DNA from: CALARM01 sp964431735
GTDB taxonomy: Bacteria > Vulcanimicrobiota > SpSt-956 > JAKJGF01
DNA: 6,315 nt
NCBI GenBank assembly: GCA_964431735.1
Contig: CAYSLJ010000258.1
Location: 1-6,315 of the forward strand
Direction: 5' to 3'
A model generated the notes under the pieces. That model was not told where the DNA came from. It saw only the letters and a list, made by a program, of their open reading frames with translations, and did not search any database. Position numbers and translations under genes: made by a program. Shown here piece after piece: positions 1 through 6,094 of this stretch; position 1 is the stretch's first letter, and each line of letters begins with the position of its first letter.

Positions 1-81
1 CAAATTTCTTTTTCCCTTGTATGTAAAATCACCTGTCATTTTTAAACGCAATTGTAATATATGGGAATATTCATTTAGAAC

Positions 82-111
82 TTTAAAATTTACCCGGTAC
101 TATGATATAAT
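82..111 (+). promoter_or_regulatory. Candidate sigma70-type promoter of the hybrid kinase gene
   Basis: A perfect -10 hexamer TATAAT lies at 106-111. A partial -35 match, TTTAAA, lies at 82-87, giving an 18-base spacer. This would start transcription near 118 and leave a leader of about 30 bases before the kinase start codon at 149. The ribosome site AAAAGGA (137-143) is five bases from that ATG. The -35 is weak, so the call rests mainly on the -10 and its position. The remaining bases 1-81 hold no gene that I can see. Confidence 0.5.
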
Positions 112-148
112 AACTTGTAAAACTAATCAATAGATCAAAAGGATTAAA

Positions 149-2068
149 ATGAATCAAGAACTTACCGTATTAATTATTGATGATTGTGAAGATGATGCCA
201 TACTTCTGGCACGGGAAATTTCTCGTGCCGGTTATAAAGTGAACTTTGAATATGTTTCTTCTCTGACTTCTCTGGAAAAAGCTCTTGAGAGCAACAGATG
301 GGACATTATTATTTCAGACTATTCTTTACCGGGCTTTAACGGCCTTTCTGTTTTAAATATGATAAAAGAAAAAGGATATGACATTCCTTTTATAATGGTT
401 TCCGGCACTATAGGAGAAAATCTGGCAGTAGAGATCATGAAATCCGGTGCCAATGATTATGTTATGAAAGATAATCTGACCAGACTCGTTCCTGCTATAA
501 AACGTGAATTACGTGAGGCAGAAATAAGAAGAGAAAAAAAACTTGCAGAAGAAGCTTTAAGGAAATCGGAAGAACGATATCGTATTCTCTTTGAACATGC
601 CAATGAAGGCATTTTAGTTCTCAAGAATGAAAAAATTATATTTGCAAACCCTAAATTCCTTGAAACCACGGGATATGCCGGAAATATAAAAGAAATAGCA
701 AAAAAATCCTTTATCGAATTTATTCATAAAGATGATAGAGACATTGTAATGAATTACCATTACAAACGTTTAAAAGGAGAAAAAGTACCTGATAATTATA
801 CCTTCAGATTTTATGACAGAGAGGGAAAAATAAGGCATGTACAGCTCAGCGGTGCAATAATTTACTGGGATGGCGAAGCAGCTGTGCTTGCATTTCTGAA
901 TGATATTACAGAAAAAAAGCTCCGGGAAGAAGAACTTCTTAAGATTGAAAAACTTGAATCCCTGGGGCTACTGGCAGGTGGTATTGCCCATGATTTCAAT
1001 AATATACTTGCCTCCGTTCTGGCCAGTATCAGTATCGGAAGAGTAATGCTAGAAAATGATGAAAAAGATAAGCTTTTTGAGATACTTGCCAATGTGGAAA
1101 AAGCATCCTTGAGAGCAAAGGATCTCACATATCAATTACTTACCTTTGCCAAAGGAGGATTGCCTGTAAAGAAAACAGGTATTATATCTGATGTGATAAA
1201 AGAAGCTGCACATTTTGCTGTCATAGGTACTAAAAGCACATGTGAATTCTATTTTCCCGAAGATTTATTGCCTGTTTCTATTGATGAAGGACAGATAAGC
1301 CAGGTAATTCAGAATCTTGTTTTAAATGCCGAACAGTCCATGAACGGAGGAACCATATCAATTTCGGGAGAAAATACCTTGATTAATGAAAAAAATACAT
1401 TTAACCTGGTGGCAGGGAAATATGTAAAGATATCTGTACATGATCACGGATGCGGTATAGAGGAAAAATATTTACAGAAGATATTTGATCCCTATTTCAC
1501 TACAAAACCGAAAAGCTCCGGTCTGGGATTAACTATAGCCTATTCCATAATCAGAAATCATTCCGGCCATGTAGTGGCGGAATCGGTTACAGGTAAAGGA
1601 ACAACTGTCACTTTCTTCCTTCCTGTGTCGGAAGATGTTCACATACCTGAACAATCTGATAAAGACAAAATTCTGGAAGGGAAAGGTAAAATTCTCGTCA
1701 TGGACGATGATGAAATGTTACGGGAAGTACTTGAAATAATACTGGAAAGATTAAAATATGATTTTACCATGACAGAAGACGGAGAAGAAGCAATTAAATT
1801 ATATAAGCAGGAAAAAGAGAAAGGAACTCCCTTCGATGCAGTAATAATAGATCTGACAATTCCCGGAGGGATGGGCGGGAAAGAAGCAATAGAAAAACTC
1901 AGGGAAATAGATCCCGATATTAAAGCCATAGTATCCAGCGGTTATTCCAGCGATCCCGTAATGGCAGATTATAAAAAATACGGCTTCAGTGCAGTTATTC
2001 TTAAACCCTATGGTATAGAAGAACTGAGTAAAACTCTCTATGATATAATCGTGATGCGTGATGCGTGA
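149..2068 (+). CDS. Hybrid sensor histidine kinase (receiver-PAS-HisKA-HATPase-receiver)
   Basis: A 639-residue cytoplasmic phosphorelay protein with no transmembrane segment. The domains in order are as follows. An N-terminal receiver covers about 5-122 (acid pair D11/D12, phospho-acceptor D57, S85, K107). A charged helical linker leads to a PAS domain at about 140-255. HisKA covers about 265-335 with the H-box histidine H281 in GGIAHDFNN. The ATPase covers about 380-493, with N-box N389/N393, G1 motif DHGCG (432-436), the FDPYFTTK segment and G2 motif GLGL. A C-terminal receiver covers about 514-635 (D519-D521, D568, S597, K619). All catalytic residues are present, so it should autophosphorylate H281 and pass phosphate to D568. 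D57 probably receives a signal from another kinase. The start at 149 has AAAAGGA five bases upstream. Oddly, residues 635-639 (VMRDA) and the stop codon are encoded by the heptad repeat array. No partner regulator is adjacent, and the signal sensed is unknown. Confidence 0.95.
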   Translation: MNQELTVLIIDDCEDDAILLAREISRAGYKVNFEYVSSLTSLEKALESNRWDIIISDYSLPGFNGLSVLNMIKEKGYDIPFIMVSGTIGENLAVEIMKSGANDYVMKDNLTRLVPAIKRELREAEIRREKKLAEEALRKSEERYRILFEHANEGILVLKNEKIIFANPKFLETTGYAGNIKEIAKKSFIEFIHKDDRDIVMNYHYKRLKGEKVPDNYTFRFYDREGKIRHVQLSGAIIYWDGEAAVLAFLNDITEKKLREEELLKIEKLESLGLLAGGIAHDFNNILASVLASISIGRVMLENDEKDKLFEILANVEKASLRAKDLTYQLLTFAKGGLPVKKTGIISDVIKEAAHFAVIGTKSTCEFYFPEDLLPVSIDEGQISQVIQNLVLNAEQSMNGGTISISGENTLINEKNTFNLVAGKYVKISVHDHGCGIEEKYLQKIFDPYFTTKPKSSGLGLTIAYSIIRNHSGHVVAESVTGKGTTVTFFLPVSEDVHIPEQSDKDKILEGKGKILVMDDDEMLREVLEIILERLKYDFTMTEDGEEAIKLYKQEKEKGTPFDAVIIDLTIPGGMGGKEAIEKLREIDPDIKAIVSSGYSSDPVMADYKKYGFSAVILKPYGIEELSKTLYDIIVMRDA

Positions 2069-2134
2069 TGCGTGATGCGTAATGCGTAATGCGTAATGCG
2101 TGATGCGTAATGCGTGATGCGTAATGCGTGATGC
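2051..2134 (+). repeat. Heptad tandem array 1, 12 units of GTRATGC
   Basis: Twelve uninterrupted 7-bp units that vary only at the third base. In order the variable base reads G G G G A A A G A G A G. A truncated unit, GTGAGC, follows at 2135-2140. The kinase reading frame enters at 2051 and terminates at TGA 2066-2068 in the third unit. Each unit carries TGA or TAA on the plus strand. The complementary strand (GCATYAC) has no stop in any frame, which creates a long but spurious minus-strand reading frame. The array lies in the gap between convergent genes. Function is unknown: replication slippage satellite, protein-binding array or mobile miniature repeat are all open. Confidence 0.95.
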
Positions 2135-2142
2135 GTGAGCAG

Positions 2143-2162
2143 GGGCGTTTTATTAAACGCCC
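2143..2162. terminator. Perfect 8-bp hairpin between convergent genes, terminator-like
   Basis: Arms GGGCGTTT (2143-2150) and AAACGCCC (2155-2162) are perfectly complementary around the 4-base loop TATT. The hairpin lies between the ends of the kinase gene (+) and the TPR gene (-), where a bidirectional terminator would be expected. No U-tract follows on either strand, so it is not a classical intrinsic terminator. It sits directly between heptad array 1 and the degenerate heptads, so it may be part of the same repeat element. Confidence 0.5.
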
Positions 2163-2166
2163 TGAT

Positions 2167-2201
2167 GTGAAGGGTGAAGCGTGAGTTGTGCGTTGTGAGT
2201 C
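2167..2201 (+). repeat. Five degenerate heptads (GTGNNNN)
   Basis: Five consecutive 7-base units read GTGAAGG, GTGAAGC, GTGAGTT, GTGCGTT and GTGAGTC. All begin with GTG in strict 7-base phase, and four of the five carry TGA. They look like a decayed or diverged continuation of array 1 on the far side of the hairpin. The rest of the gap to 2239 (including GTGATCAGTGA at 2221-2231) is also GTGA-rich but out of phase. Confidence 0.6.
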
Positions 2202-2239
2202 AGAAATAGCGAATAAATGAGTGATCAGTGAAAAAATTT

Positions 2240-3229
2240 TCATAGTCTCTCATAAACCCGTGACGGAATGTCTTTTCCTTCCTTTTTCATTAATTCCATA
2301 TAGGTTTTATAATATTTTTTTGCTTTTTCTTTACTGCCGTCTTTATATAAAGCATCGGCAAGGTTAAGATAAGCAGGTGTTCTATCTGGAGAAAGCTTCA
2401 AAACATAGGTGAGCACAAAAATTGCATCTCCGGTCTTCCCTGCCTGTTCCATAAAAAACCCGTAATCATTTACAGCAGAAATAAAGTCATTATAGGTCAT
2501 ATATTTATTAAAATCGCTTTTTTCGTAATCTTTTTGCGAGTTAAATCTAAAAACCCATTTATCTCCCAGGACAGAAATGGCAGTCTTTATAACTTTCCAG
2601 CCATCATTACTGCCTTTTTTGTATTGTTCAAGCGCTTTCTTATGAGCACTTCTGAGGAATTTAACTTCCATTTCACAGATATCATAATAATGGCCCGGAT
2701 AAAACATGTTATTAAGTTTTTCCGATGCTTTATCTATTTCACCGGCTGAAAGGAGATATTCTACTTCTTTTAAAGCTTCTGCCGAGGGGTCTTCCTGCCA
2801 CTCCTTCACGATTAGAAGTTTTTCTGACTCCTTATCCCATCTGTAAGTTGCTCCGTAATAAAAAGCCGAATATGGCATCTGAGAGTAAATATGAATGAGT
2901 CCGTCTTCTTCATCATAAAAAATATCTGTTTTGGCTATATTCAATTCGCCGTTAAATTCTACTCTGCCGAAAGAGTGGAATATTCCATCTTTACCTCTCC
3001 CTGTAAGGATTATTTTTGTCCTGTCATCAGGCATGGTTATTATAAAAAGACTTTTTATACCGTCAGGCAGCCGGGAAGGAGGAAAATTCTGTATGTCCCT
3101 TATATCGGAAGAACCTGTTACTTTTATATGGTTGAGGACATCTTCCGATACAGGGTGTGAAGCCCTTGCAGGAATAGAAAGAAAGAGAAGAAGAATTAAG
3201 ATAATAAATCTTTTCATAAAAATGTTCAT
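2240..3229 (-). CDS. Exported protein of unknown function with C-terminal TPR repeats
   Basis: I do not recognise this family. With the start at 3229 it is 329 residues. A Sec signal peptide has a positive N-region (MKR), a hydrophobic core rich in I and L, and probable cleavage after ARA at residue 23. Residues 24-145 form a beta-rich segment with many short hydrophobic/charged alternations. Residues 150-250 are largely helical. The end (about 254-317) fits two TPR units, with LSPDRTPAYLNLADALYKDG as the clearest part. It likely acts in the periplasm or at the outer membrane as a protein-binding module. The start was chosen because GGAGG (3238-3242) lies eight bases before the ATG at 3227-3229. 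A longer form starting at 3244 would have that Shine-Dalgarno inside its own coding sequence and nothing upstream of it. Heptad arrays lie on both sides. Existence as a gene is near certain; function is open. Confidence 0.85.
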   Translation of the reverse strand: MNIFMKRFIILILLLFLSIPARASHPVSEDVLNHIKVTGSSDIRDIQNFPPSRLPDGIKSLFIITMPDDRTKIILTGRGKDGIFHSFGRVEFNGELNIAKTDIFYDEEDGLIHIYSQMPYSAFYYGATYRWDKESEKLLIVKEWQEDPSAEALKEVEYLLSAGEIDKASEKLNNMFYPGHYYDICEMEVKFLRSAHKKALEQYKKGSNDGWKVIKTAISVLGDKWVFRFNSQKDYEKSDFNKYMTYNDFISAVNDYGFFMEQAGKTGDAIFVLTYVLKLSPDRTPAYLNLADALYKDGSKEKAKKYYKTYMELMKKEGKDIPSRVYERL

Positions 3230-3257
3230 TTGTTTGTCCTCCATTTACAGTTTATAT

Positions 3258-3329
3258 CGTGACGCATAACGCGTAACGCGTAACGCGTGACGCGAGGCTA
3301 ATATCGTGACGCGTAACGCGAGGCTAATA
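3258..3329 (+). repeat. Heptad tandem array 2, GTRACGC units in a composite repeat
   Basis: Seven CGTRACG heptads (one variant, CATAACG) form two blocks. Five units (3258-3292) are followed by CGAGGCTAATAT (3293-3304). Two more units (3305-3318) are followed by CGAGGCTAATA (3319-3329). Each block begins with ATATCGTGACGC (3254-3265 and 3301-3312), so a larger unit of variable heptad number has been duplicated. The heptad differs from array 1 by one base (C for T at the sixth base of CGTRACG). Unit junctions here create the palindrome ACGCGT. It sits immediately upstream of the 2240-3229 gene. No stronger -10/-35 pair is visible within it. The remaining gap to 3423 holds no gene. Confidence 0.93.
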
Positions 3330-3423
3330 AGCGTTCGAATAATTTGCCAGAGTTATTTTCTTACAGTCCTTAATATAAAATATGCAAAATATATGCCATT
3401 AAATTCCTGTCATATGACTATTG

Positions 3424-4257
3424 TCACTCAAACCTGTCGAGTTTATATTTCGTATATTTGCCGGGAATAACCCAGCCTGAGAGTATGCTTTTCCAGTCGG
3501 TTTCTTTGTATTTAGAGAGTATATCTATAACTGTATTAACATCTTTAAGATAGCTTGTATTATACGCATCGACTACAAAGTCATGATATTTTTCCGTTCC
3601 CAGTTCTTTATAAATAATATACTGTATCCTGAACGTTTTATGATAAAAGAATCCGAATTTATCTTTTTCATATCTGAAATCCATACAGAGAGGTTCATCC
3701 TCCACGGAAGAAAGATCCGAGTAGAGTCCCCATTGTGTAAATATGTTTTCCCTGCTGACATATTTATCAGATAAAAGGCCGGAATCTTTTATAGCGACAG
3801 GGAGAAAGCTACAAATCCCTTCTATAAACCACTCTATTTCCACTTCACCCCATGACAGAAACCAGGAATGATTTATCTCATGATACAGGAGTCCCGGATT
3901 ACCCGGTCCGGTAAGGTCATATTGGATGTCTATCTCTTCGCCTCTGTTATATCCTCCGACCCATTCGCCTGAAGGTGAACATACCTTTTCTCCTCCGTTT
4001 ATGATAAATCCTTCATGAGGAAAGGTCCATCCGAGATAATTCTCCACGGCAGGTATATAGGCACAGGTACCTGCCATGATAAAATCTGCCCAGTCTTCGT
4101 GCCCCTTATCGTAGCGGATTTTAATCTCTGTAATAATATAATTGAAGGTTACTTTTTTAACCTTCTCTTTTTTTTCTGTGGCAAAACAGGTGCTTTCTAT
4201 CCCAAAAAATAATATCATGACCCAGATAAAGATAAAAACTCTGTTACATGAAAACAT
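3424..4257 (-). CDS. Exported gluzincin-like zinc metallopeptidase
   Basis: A 277-residue protein with a Sec signal peptide (hydrophobic core at about 7-20, probable cleavage after CFA at residue 26), so it acts outside the cytoplasm. The key motif is HEINH at 126-130, an HExxH zinc site with E127 as catalytic base. It is followed by WFIEG at 143-147, whose E146 would be the third zinc ligand. This HExxH...WFxEG arrangement is the hallmark of gluzincins such as M1 aminopeptidases and the Peptidase_MA group. The gap of 15 residues between H130 and E146 is shorter than the 18 of M1, and the protein lacks the large M1 domains, so it is a compact, unassigned relative. C65, C93, C149 and C191 could form disulphides. 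AGGGAGG lies six bases upstream of the start. Substrate unknown. An inactive or non-peptidase role is unlikely because all three ligands and the general base are kept. Confidence 0.85.
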   Translation of the reverse strand: MFSCNRVFIFIWVMILFFGIESTCFATEKKEKVKKVTFNYIITEIKIRYDKGHEDWADFIMAGTCAYIPAVENYLGWTFPHEGFIINGGEKVCSPSGEWVGGYNRGEEIDIQYDLTGPGNPGLLYHEINHSWFLSWGEVEIEWFIEGICSFLPVAIKDSGLLSDKYVSRENIFTQWGLYSDLSSVEDEPLCMDFRYEKDKFGFFYHKTFRIQYIIYKELGTEKYHDFVVDAYNTSYLKDVNTVIDILSKYKETDWKSILSGWVIPGKYTKYKLDRFE

Positions 4258-4271
4258 ATAATACCTCCCTG

Positions 4272-4283
4272 TTGCATATGCAA
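4272..4283. promoter_or_regulatory. Perfect 12-bp palindrome, possible operator of the metallopeptidase gene
   Basis: TTGCATATGCAA is perfectly self-complementary. It lies between the extended -10 (4294-4302) and the Shine-Dalgarno (4264-4270) of the minus-strand metallopeptidase gene, at roughly +4 to +15 of the expected transcript. It has no loop, so it is better read as a dimeric repressor site than an RNA hairpin. No regulator is identified. Confidence 0.35.
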
Positions 4284-4293
4284 TCTGAATATA

Positions 4294-4302
4294 ATTATAA
4301 CA
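4294..4302 (-). promoter_or_regulatory. Extended -10 promoter of the metallopeptidase gene
   Basis: On the minus strand the sequence reads TGTTATAAT. This is the TGnTATAAT extended -10 motif with a perfect -10 (4294-4299). No good -35 is seen 16-18 bases upstream, which is usual for extended -10 promoters. The position gives a 5' leader of about 30 bases before the ATG at 4257, with the 12-bp palindrome and AGGGAGG inside it. This suggests the metallopeptidase gene has its own promoter and is not simply read from the TPR lipoprotein gene. Confidence 0.55.
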
Positions 4303-4429
4303 CAGTTAGCAACAGGAGTGACACAGTGATAACATAATTAGAAAATGGCGTCAAATAACTTCTCAGGCACCATCTATTCATATTTACTTACAAATTTAGT
4401 GTACTGTTTTAAATATAAAAGTTCAACTG

Positions 4430-4469
4430 TTCCGGGAGGCCCATTACGCTGTTTGCCTAACTCCTGGAA
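4430..4469. repeat. Imperfect inverted repeat between two minus-strand genes
   Basis: TTCCGGGAG (4430-4438) and CTCCTGGAA (4461-4469) are complementary over nine bases, with one G.T pair if read as plus-strand RNA. They flank a 22-base interior. They lie just downstream of the TPR lipoprotein gene in a 232-bp gap. Read as minus-strand RNA the same position is an A.C mismatch, and no U-tract follows, so this is not a convincing terminator for that gene. The rest of the gap shows only the promoter and palindrome described separately. Confidence 0.25.
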
Positions 4470-4489
4470 TCTACTATTTGTTTATAGAT

Positions 4490-5434
4490 TTATTTACCAA
4501 GAGCTTTTAAAATTTTTTCTTTATTACTTTTTGCATCGGCATTATTAGGGTCAATCTGTGTTACTCTTTCAAAACATTGGATAGCTTCTTCATATTTTTC
4601 AAGGTTGTATAAAACATATCCCCTGTTATACCATGCTTCAACATATTCAGGGTCAATTTGTATTGTTTTATCATAACATTTGATAGCTTCTTCATTTTTC
4701 TCCATGCGAGTCAAGAAAAATCCCTTGTTATACCATGCACTAACATATTCAGGGTCAAGTTCTATTACTTTATCAAAACATTTAATAGCTTCTTCGTATT
4801 TATTCTGCCTATATAAATTAACTCCCCTTTTATACCATGCACCAACATATTCAGGGTCAAATTCTATTACTTTATCAAAACATTTAATAGCTTCTTCATT
4901 TTTCTCCAAATAACCTAAAGTAACTCCCCTGTTATACCATGCATCAACATATTCAGGGTCAAGTTCTATTACTTTATCAAAACATTTAATAGCTTCTTCG
5001 TATTTATTCTGCCTATATAAATTAACTCCCCTTTTATACCATGCACCAACATATTCAGGGTCAAATTCTATTACTTTATCAAAACATTTAATAGCTTCTT
5101 CATTTTTCTCCAAATAACCTAAAGTAACTCCCCTGTTATACCATGCATCAACATATTCAGGGTCAAGTTCTATTACTTTATCAAAACATTTAATAGCTTC
5201 TTCGTATTTATTCTGACTACCTAGATTAACTCCCCTGTTATACCATGCAGCAAAATATTTAGGGTTAATTTTTATTGCTTTATCATAACACTTAATAGCT
5301 TCTTCATATTTTCCAAGCTTGTATAAATCGTTTCCTTTGTTATACCATTTATCTGCAGATTCATACACATTACATGAACAGACTATTAACATTAAGAATA
5401 AAATTGTTATAACTATTTGTATCTTTAAAACCAT
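4490..5434 (-). CDS. Lipoprotein with eight tandem TPR units
   Basis: A 314-residue lipoprotein. The hydrophobic signal (residues 4-18) ends in the lipobox VCSC, so C21 should be lipidated and the rest face the periplasm or surface. From about 27 to 298 it is eight back-to-back 34-residue tetratricopeptide units beginning at 27, 61, 95, 129, 163, 197, 231 and 265. Each unit has the pattern AWYNRG...KYEEAIKCFDKVIELDPEY. A short capping helix ends in KILKALGK. TPR stacks bind peptides or partner proteins, so it is probably a scaffold. Units 3-4 and 5-6 are identical in protein and DNA. GAGGAGG (5444-5450) lies nine bases upstream of the ATG. Upstream is an insertion-sequence fragment, so its original promoter may be lost or replaced, and I see no good promoter there. 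Confidence 0.92.
   Translation of the reverse strand: MVLKIQIVITILFLMLIVCSCNVYESADKWYNKGNDLYKLGKYEEAIKCYDKAIKINPKYFAAWYNRGVNLGSQNKYEEAIKCFDKVIELDPEYVDAWYNRGVTLGYLEKNEEAIKCFDKVIEFDPEYVGAWYKRGVNLYRQNKYEEAIKCFDKVIELDPEYVDAWYNRGVTLGYLEKNEEAIKCFDKVIEFDPEYVGAWYKRGVNLYRQNKYEEAIKCFDKVIELDPEYVSAWYNKGFFLTRMEKNEEAIKCYDKTIQIDPEYVEAWYNRGYVLYNLEKYEEAIQCFERVTQIDPNNADAKSNKEKILKALGK
4742..5215 (-). repeat. 204-bp tandem duplication inside the TPR lipoprotein gene
   Basis: By eye, 4742-5011 is identical base for base to 4946-5215, at a period of 204 bp (two TPR units, 68 residues). This gives two complete copies (4742-4945 and 4946-5149) plus 66 bases of a third. It corresponds to TPR units 3-4 and 5-6, with a partial match into unit 2. 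The boundaries are sharp: T4741 against C4945 on one side and C5012 against A5216 on the other. The other TPR units of the same gene differ at many bases, so this copy is far younger than the family of repeats around it. Confidence 0.93.
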
Positions 5435-5457
5435 GATAAATATCCTCCTCTATCAAG

Positions 5458-5562
5458 TTACTTTGTAATTCTCTCAGGGAAATAGTAAGTCCTGCTTAGC
5501 CCCAGAATTTTCACCATGGCTTCCGAGCAAGTTCCACCTCTTTCTTCCAGGCTTCGGCAATA
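5458..5562 (-). pseudogene. Short fragment resembling an IS3-type transposase
   Basis: A minus-strand frame is open from 5562 to the stop codon at 5458-5460. It encodes SLEERGGTCSEA then MVKILGLSRTYYFPE. The VKILGLSRTYYF part resembles the start of OrfB in IS3-family elements, where a short helix-turn-helix-like 'LGVSRSGYY' motif is typical. It could instead be a piece of another HTH protein. The part at about 5495-5565 looks visibly richer in G and C than the flanks, which suits foreign origin. No terminal inverted repeats or catalytic DDE residues are present. It ends only a few bases before the Shine-Dalgarno of the TPR lipoprotein gene. The assignment rests on about 12 residues. Bases 5563-5722 hold no gene I can support. 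Confidence 0.3.
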
Positions 5563-5722
5563 TCAATTAGATAAAATAATAGAAAATATTATCAGTCATT
5601 ATCCAGATATAATAGAAAGAAGGTTATAAGAATGTTGAAAGGTCAAAGAACTGGTATAGATAAACTACAAAAATCTACAAATAACACTTAAAATTCAGTT
5701 GATTCTGTAGTGAAATTATCTT

Positions 5723-6094
5723 ATGATGTACTCAGTTGGAGAATTTGCGAAAAAGATAGGTAAAAGTGTTCAGACTTTAAGAGACTGGGAAAAAAAAGGC
5801 ATATTAATCCCTGCTTATAAGACAAAAGGTCATCACAGAATGTACAGTGAAGACCAGTTAAATGAAATATTTCAACGGCAAAAACGGTCAGAAAGAATAA
5901 ATATAGGGTATGGGAGAGTATCGGCAAAACACCAGAAAGAAGATTTAGAAAGACAGATAACATTATTAGAACTGTATCTTGCAAAACAGGGAAAGCCATT
6001 TAAAATTATATCAGATACAGGAAGTGGAAGAACTTACGATTTTACTCACTTTTTCACCTCCTTTATAGTTCTATATTATAGCAAAAAAATCTAG
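5723..6094 (+). pseudogene. tnpA: Truncated IS607-type transposase (serine recombinase TnpA)
   Basis: The frame encodes 123 residues, the first 102 of which match the layout of IS607 TnpA. A MerR-like helix-turn-helix covers 3-50 (YSVGEFAKKIGKSVQTLRDW...TKGHHRMYSEDQL). A serine-recombinase domain follows from about 59, with catalytic S67 in GYGRVSA and the DLERQ segment with R77. The match runs to SDTGSG at 97-102. Family members continue for roughly another 90-100 residues and are followed by tnpB. Here the last 21 residues (RTYDFTHFF...) are unrelated, and no tnpB follows. The true start may be the second ATG at 5726 (MYSVGEFAKK). There is no clear Shine-Dalgarno before either. The break is near 6028-6032. 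The fragment lacks much of the catalytic domain, so it should be inactive. Confidence 0.85.
6011..6049 (-). pseudogene. Orphan gene start: strong Shine-Dalgarno and GTG, 12 codons only
   Basis: On the minus strand an ideal AGGAGG (6057-6062) lies seven bases before a GTG at 6047-6049, encoding MSKIV and then SSSTSCI before a TGA at 6011-6013. Only about the first five codons lie on the right of the junction with the IS607 fragment. The rest is antisense to tnpA. Together with the promoter at 6075-6103 this looks like the expression region of a gene whose body was removed when the junction formed. The five codons are too few to name the family. A real 12-residue peptide cannot be excluded but is less likely. 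Confidence 0.5.

Noticed and set aside
28..38. ATCACCTGTCA repeated at 28-38 and 6246-6256 as possible ends of one large element
   Set aside because: An 11-bp match is expected by chance in a window of this size, and no extension on either side is seen.
2001..2243. An 80-residue minus-strand reading frame (RITHHA/RITHYA repeats)
   Set aside because: It is the stop-free strand of heptad array 1, has no ribosome site and translates a 7-bp repeat; it is an artefact of the array.
2931..3269. Plus-strand frame of 112 codons
   Set aside because: It lies opposite the signal-peptide-bearing TPR gene, has no ribosome site and reads as an antisense shadow.
2051..3329. CRISPR array
   Set aside because: Repeats are 7 bp with no spacers of uniform length, and there are no cas genes.
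4680..4913. Plus-strand frame of 77 codons
   Set aside because: It is the antisense of the TPR repeats, and its repetition mirrors the real gene on the minus strand.
5516..5629. Plus-strand frame of 37 codons (MASEQVPPLSSRL...)
   Set aside because: No ribosome site, no recognisable motif, and it overlaps the transposase-like fragment on the other strand.
5699..5727. Promoter TTGATT-17 bases-TATGAT before tnpA
   Set aside because: The spacing is ideal, but the -10 overlaps the ATG start codons, so transcription would begin inside the coding sequence.
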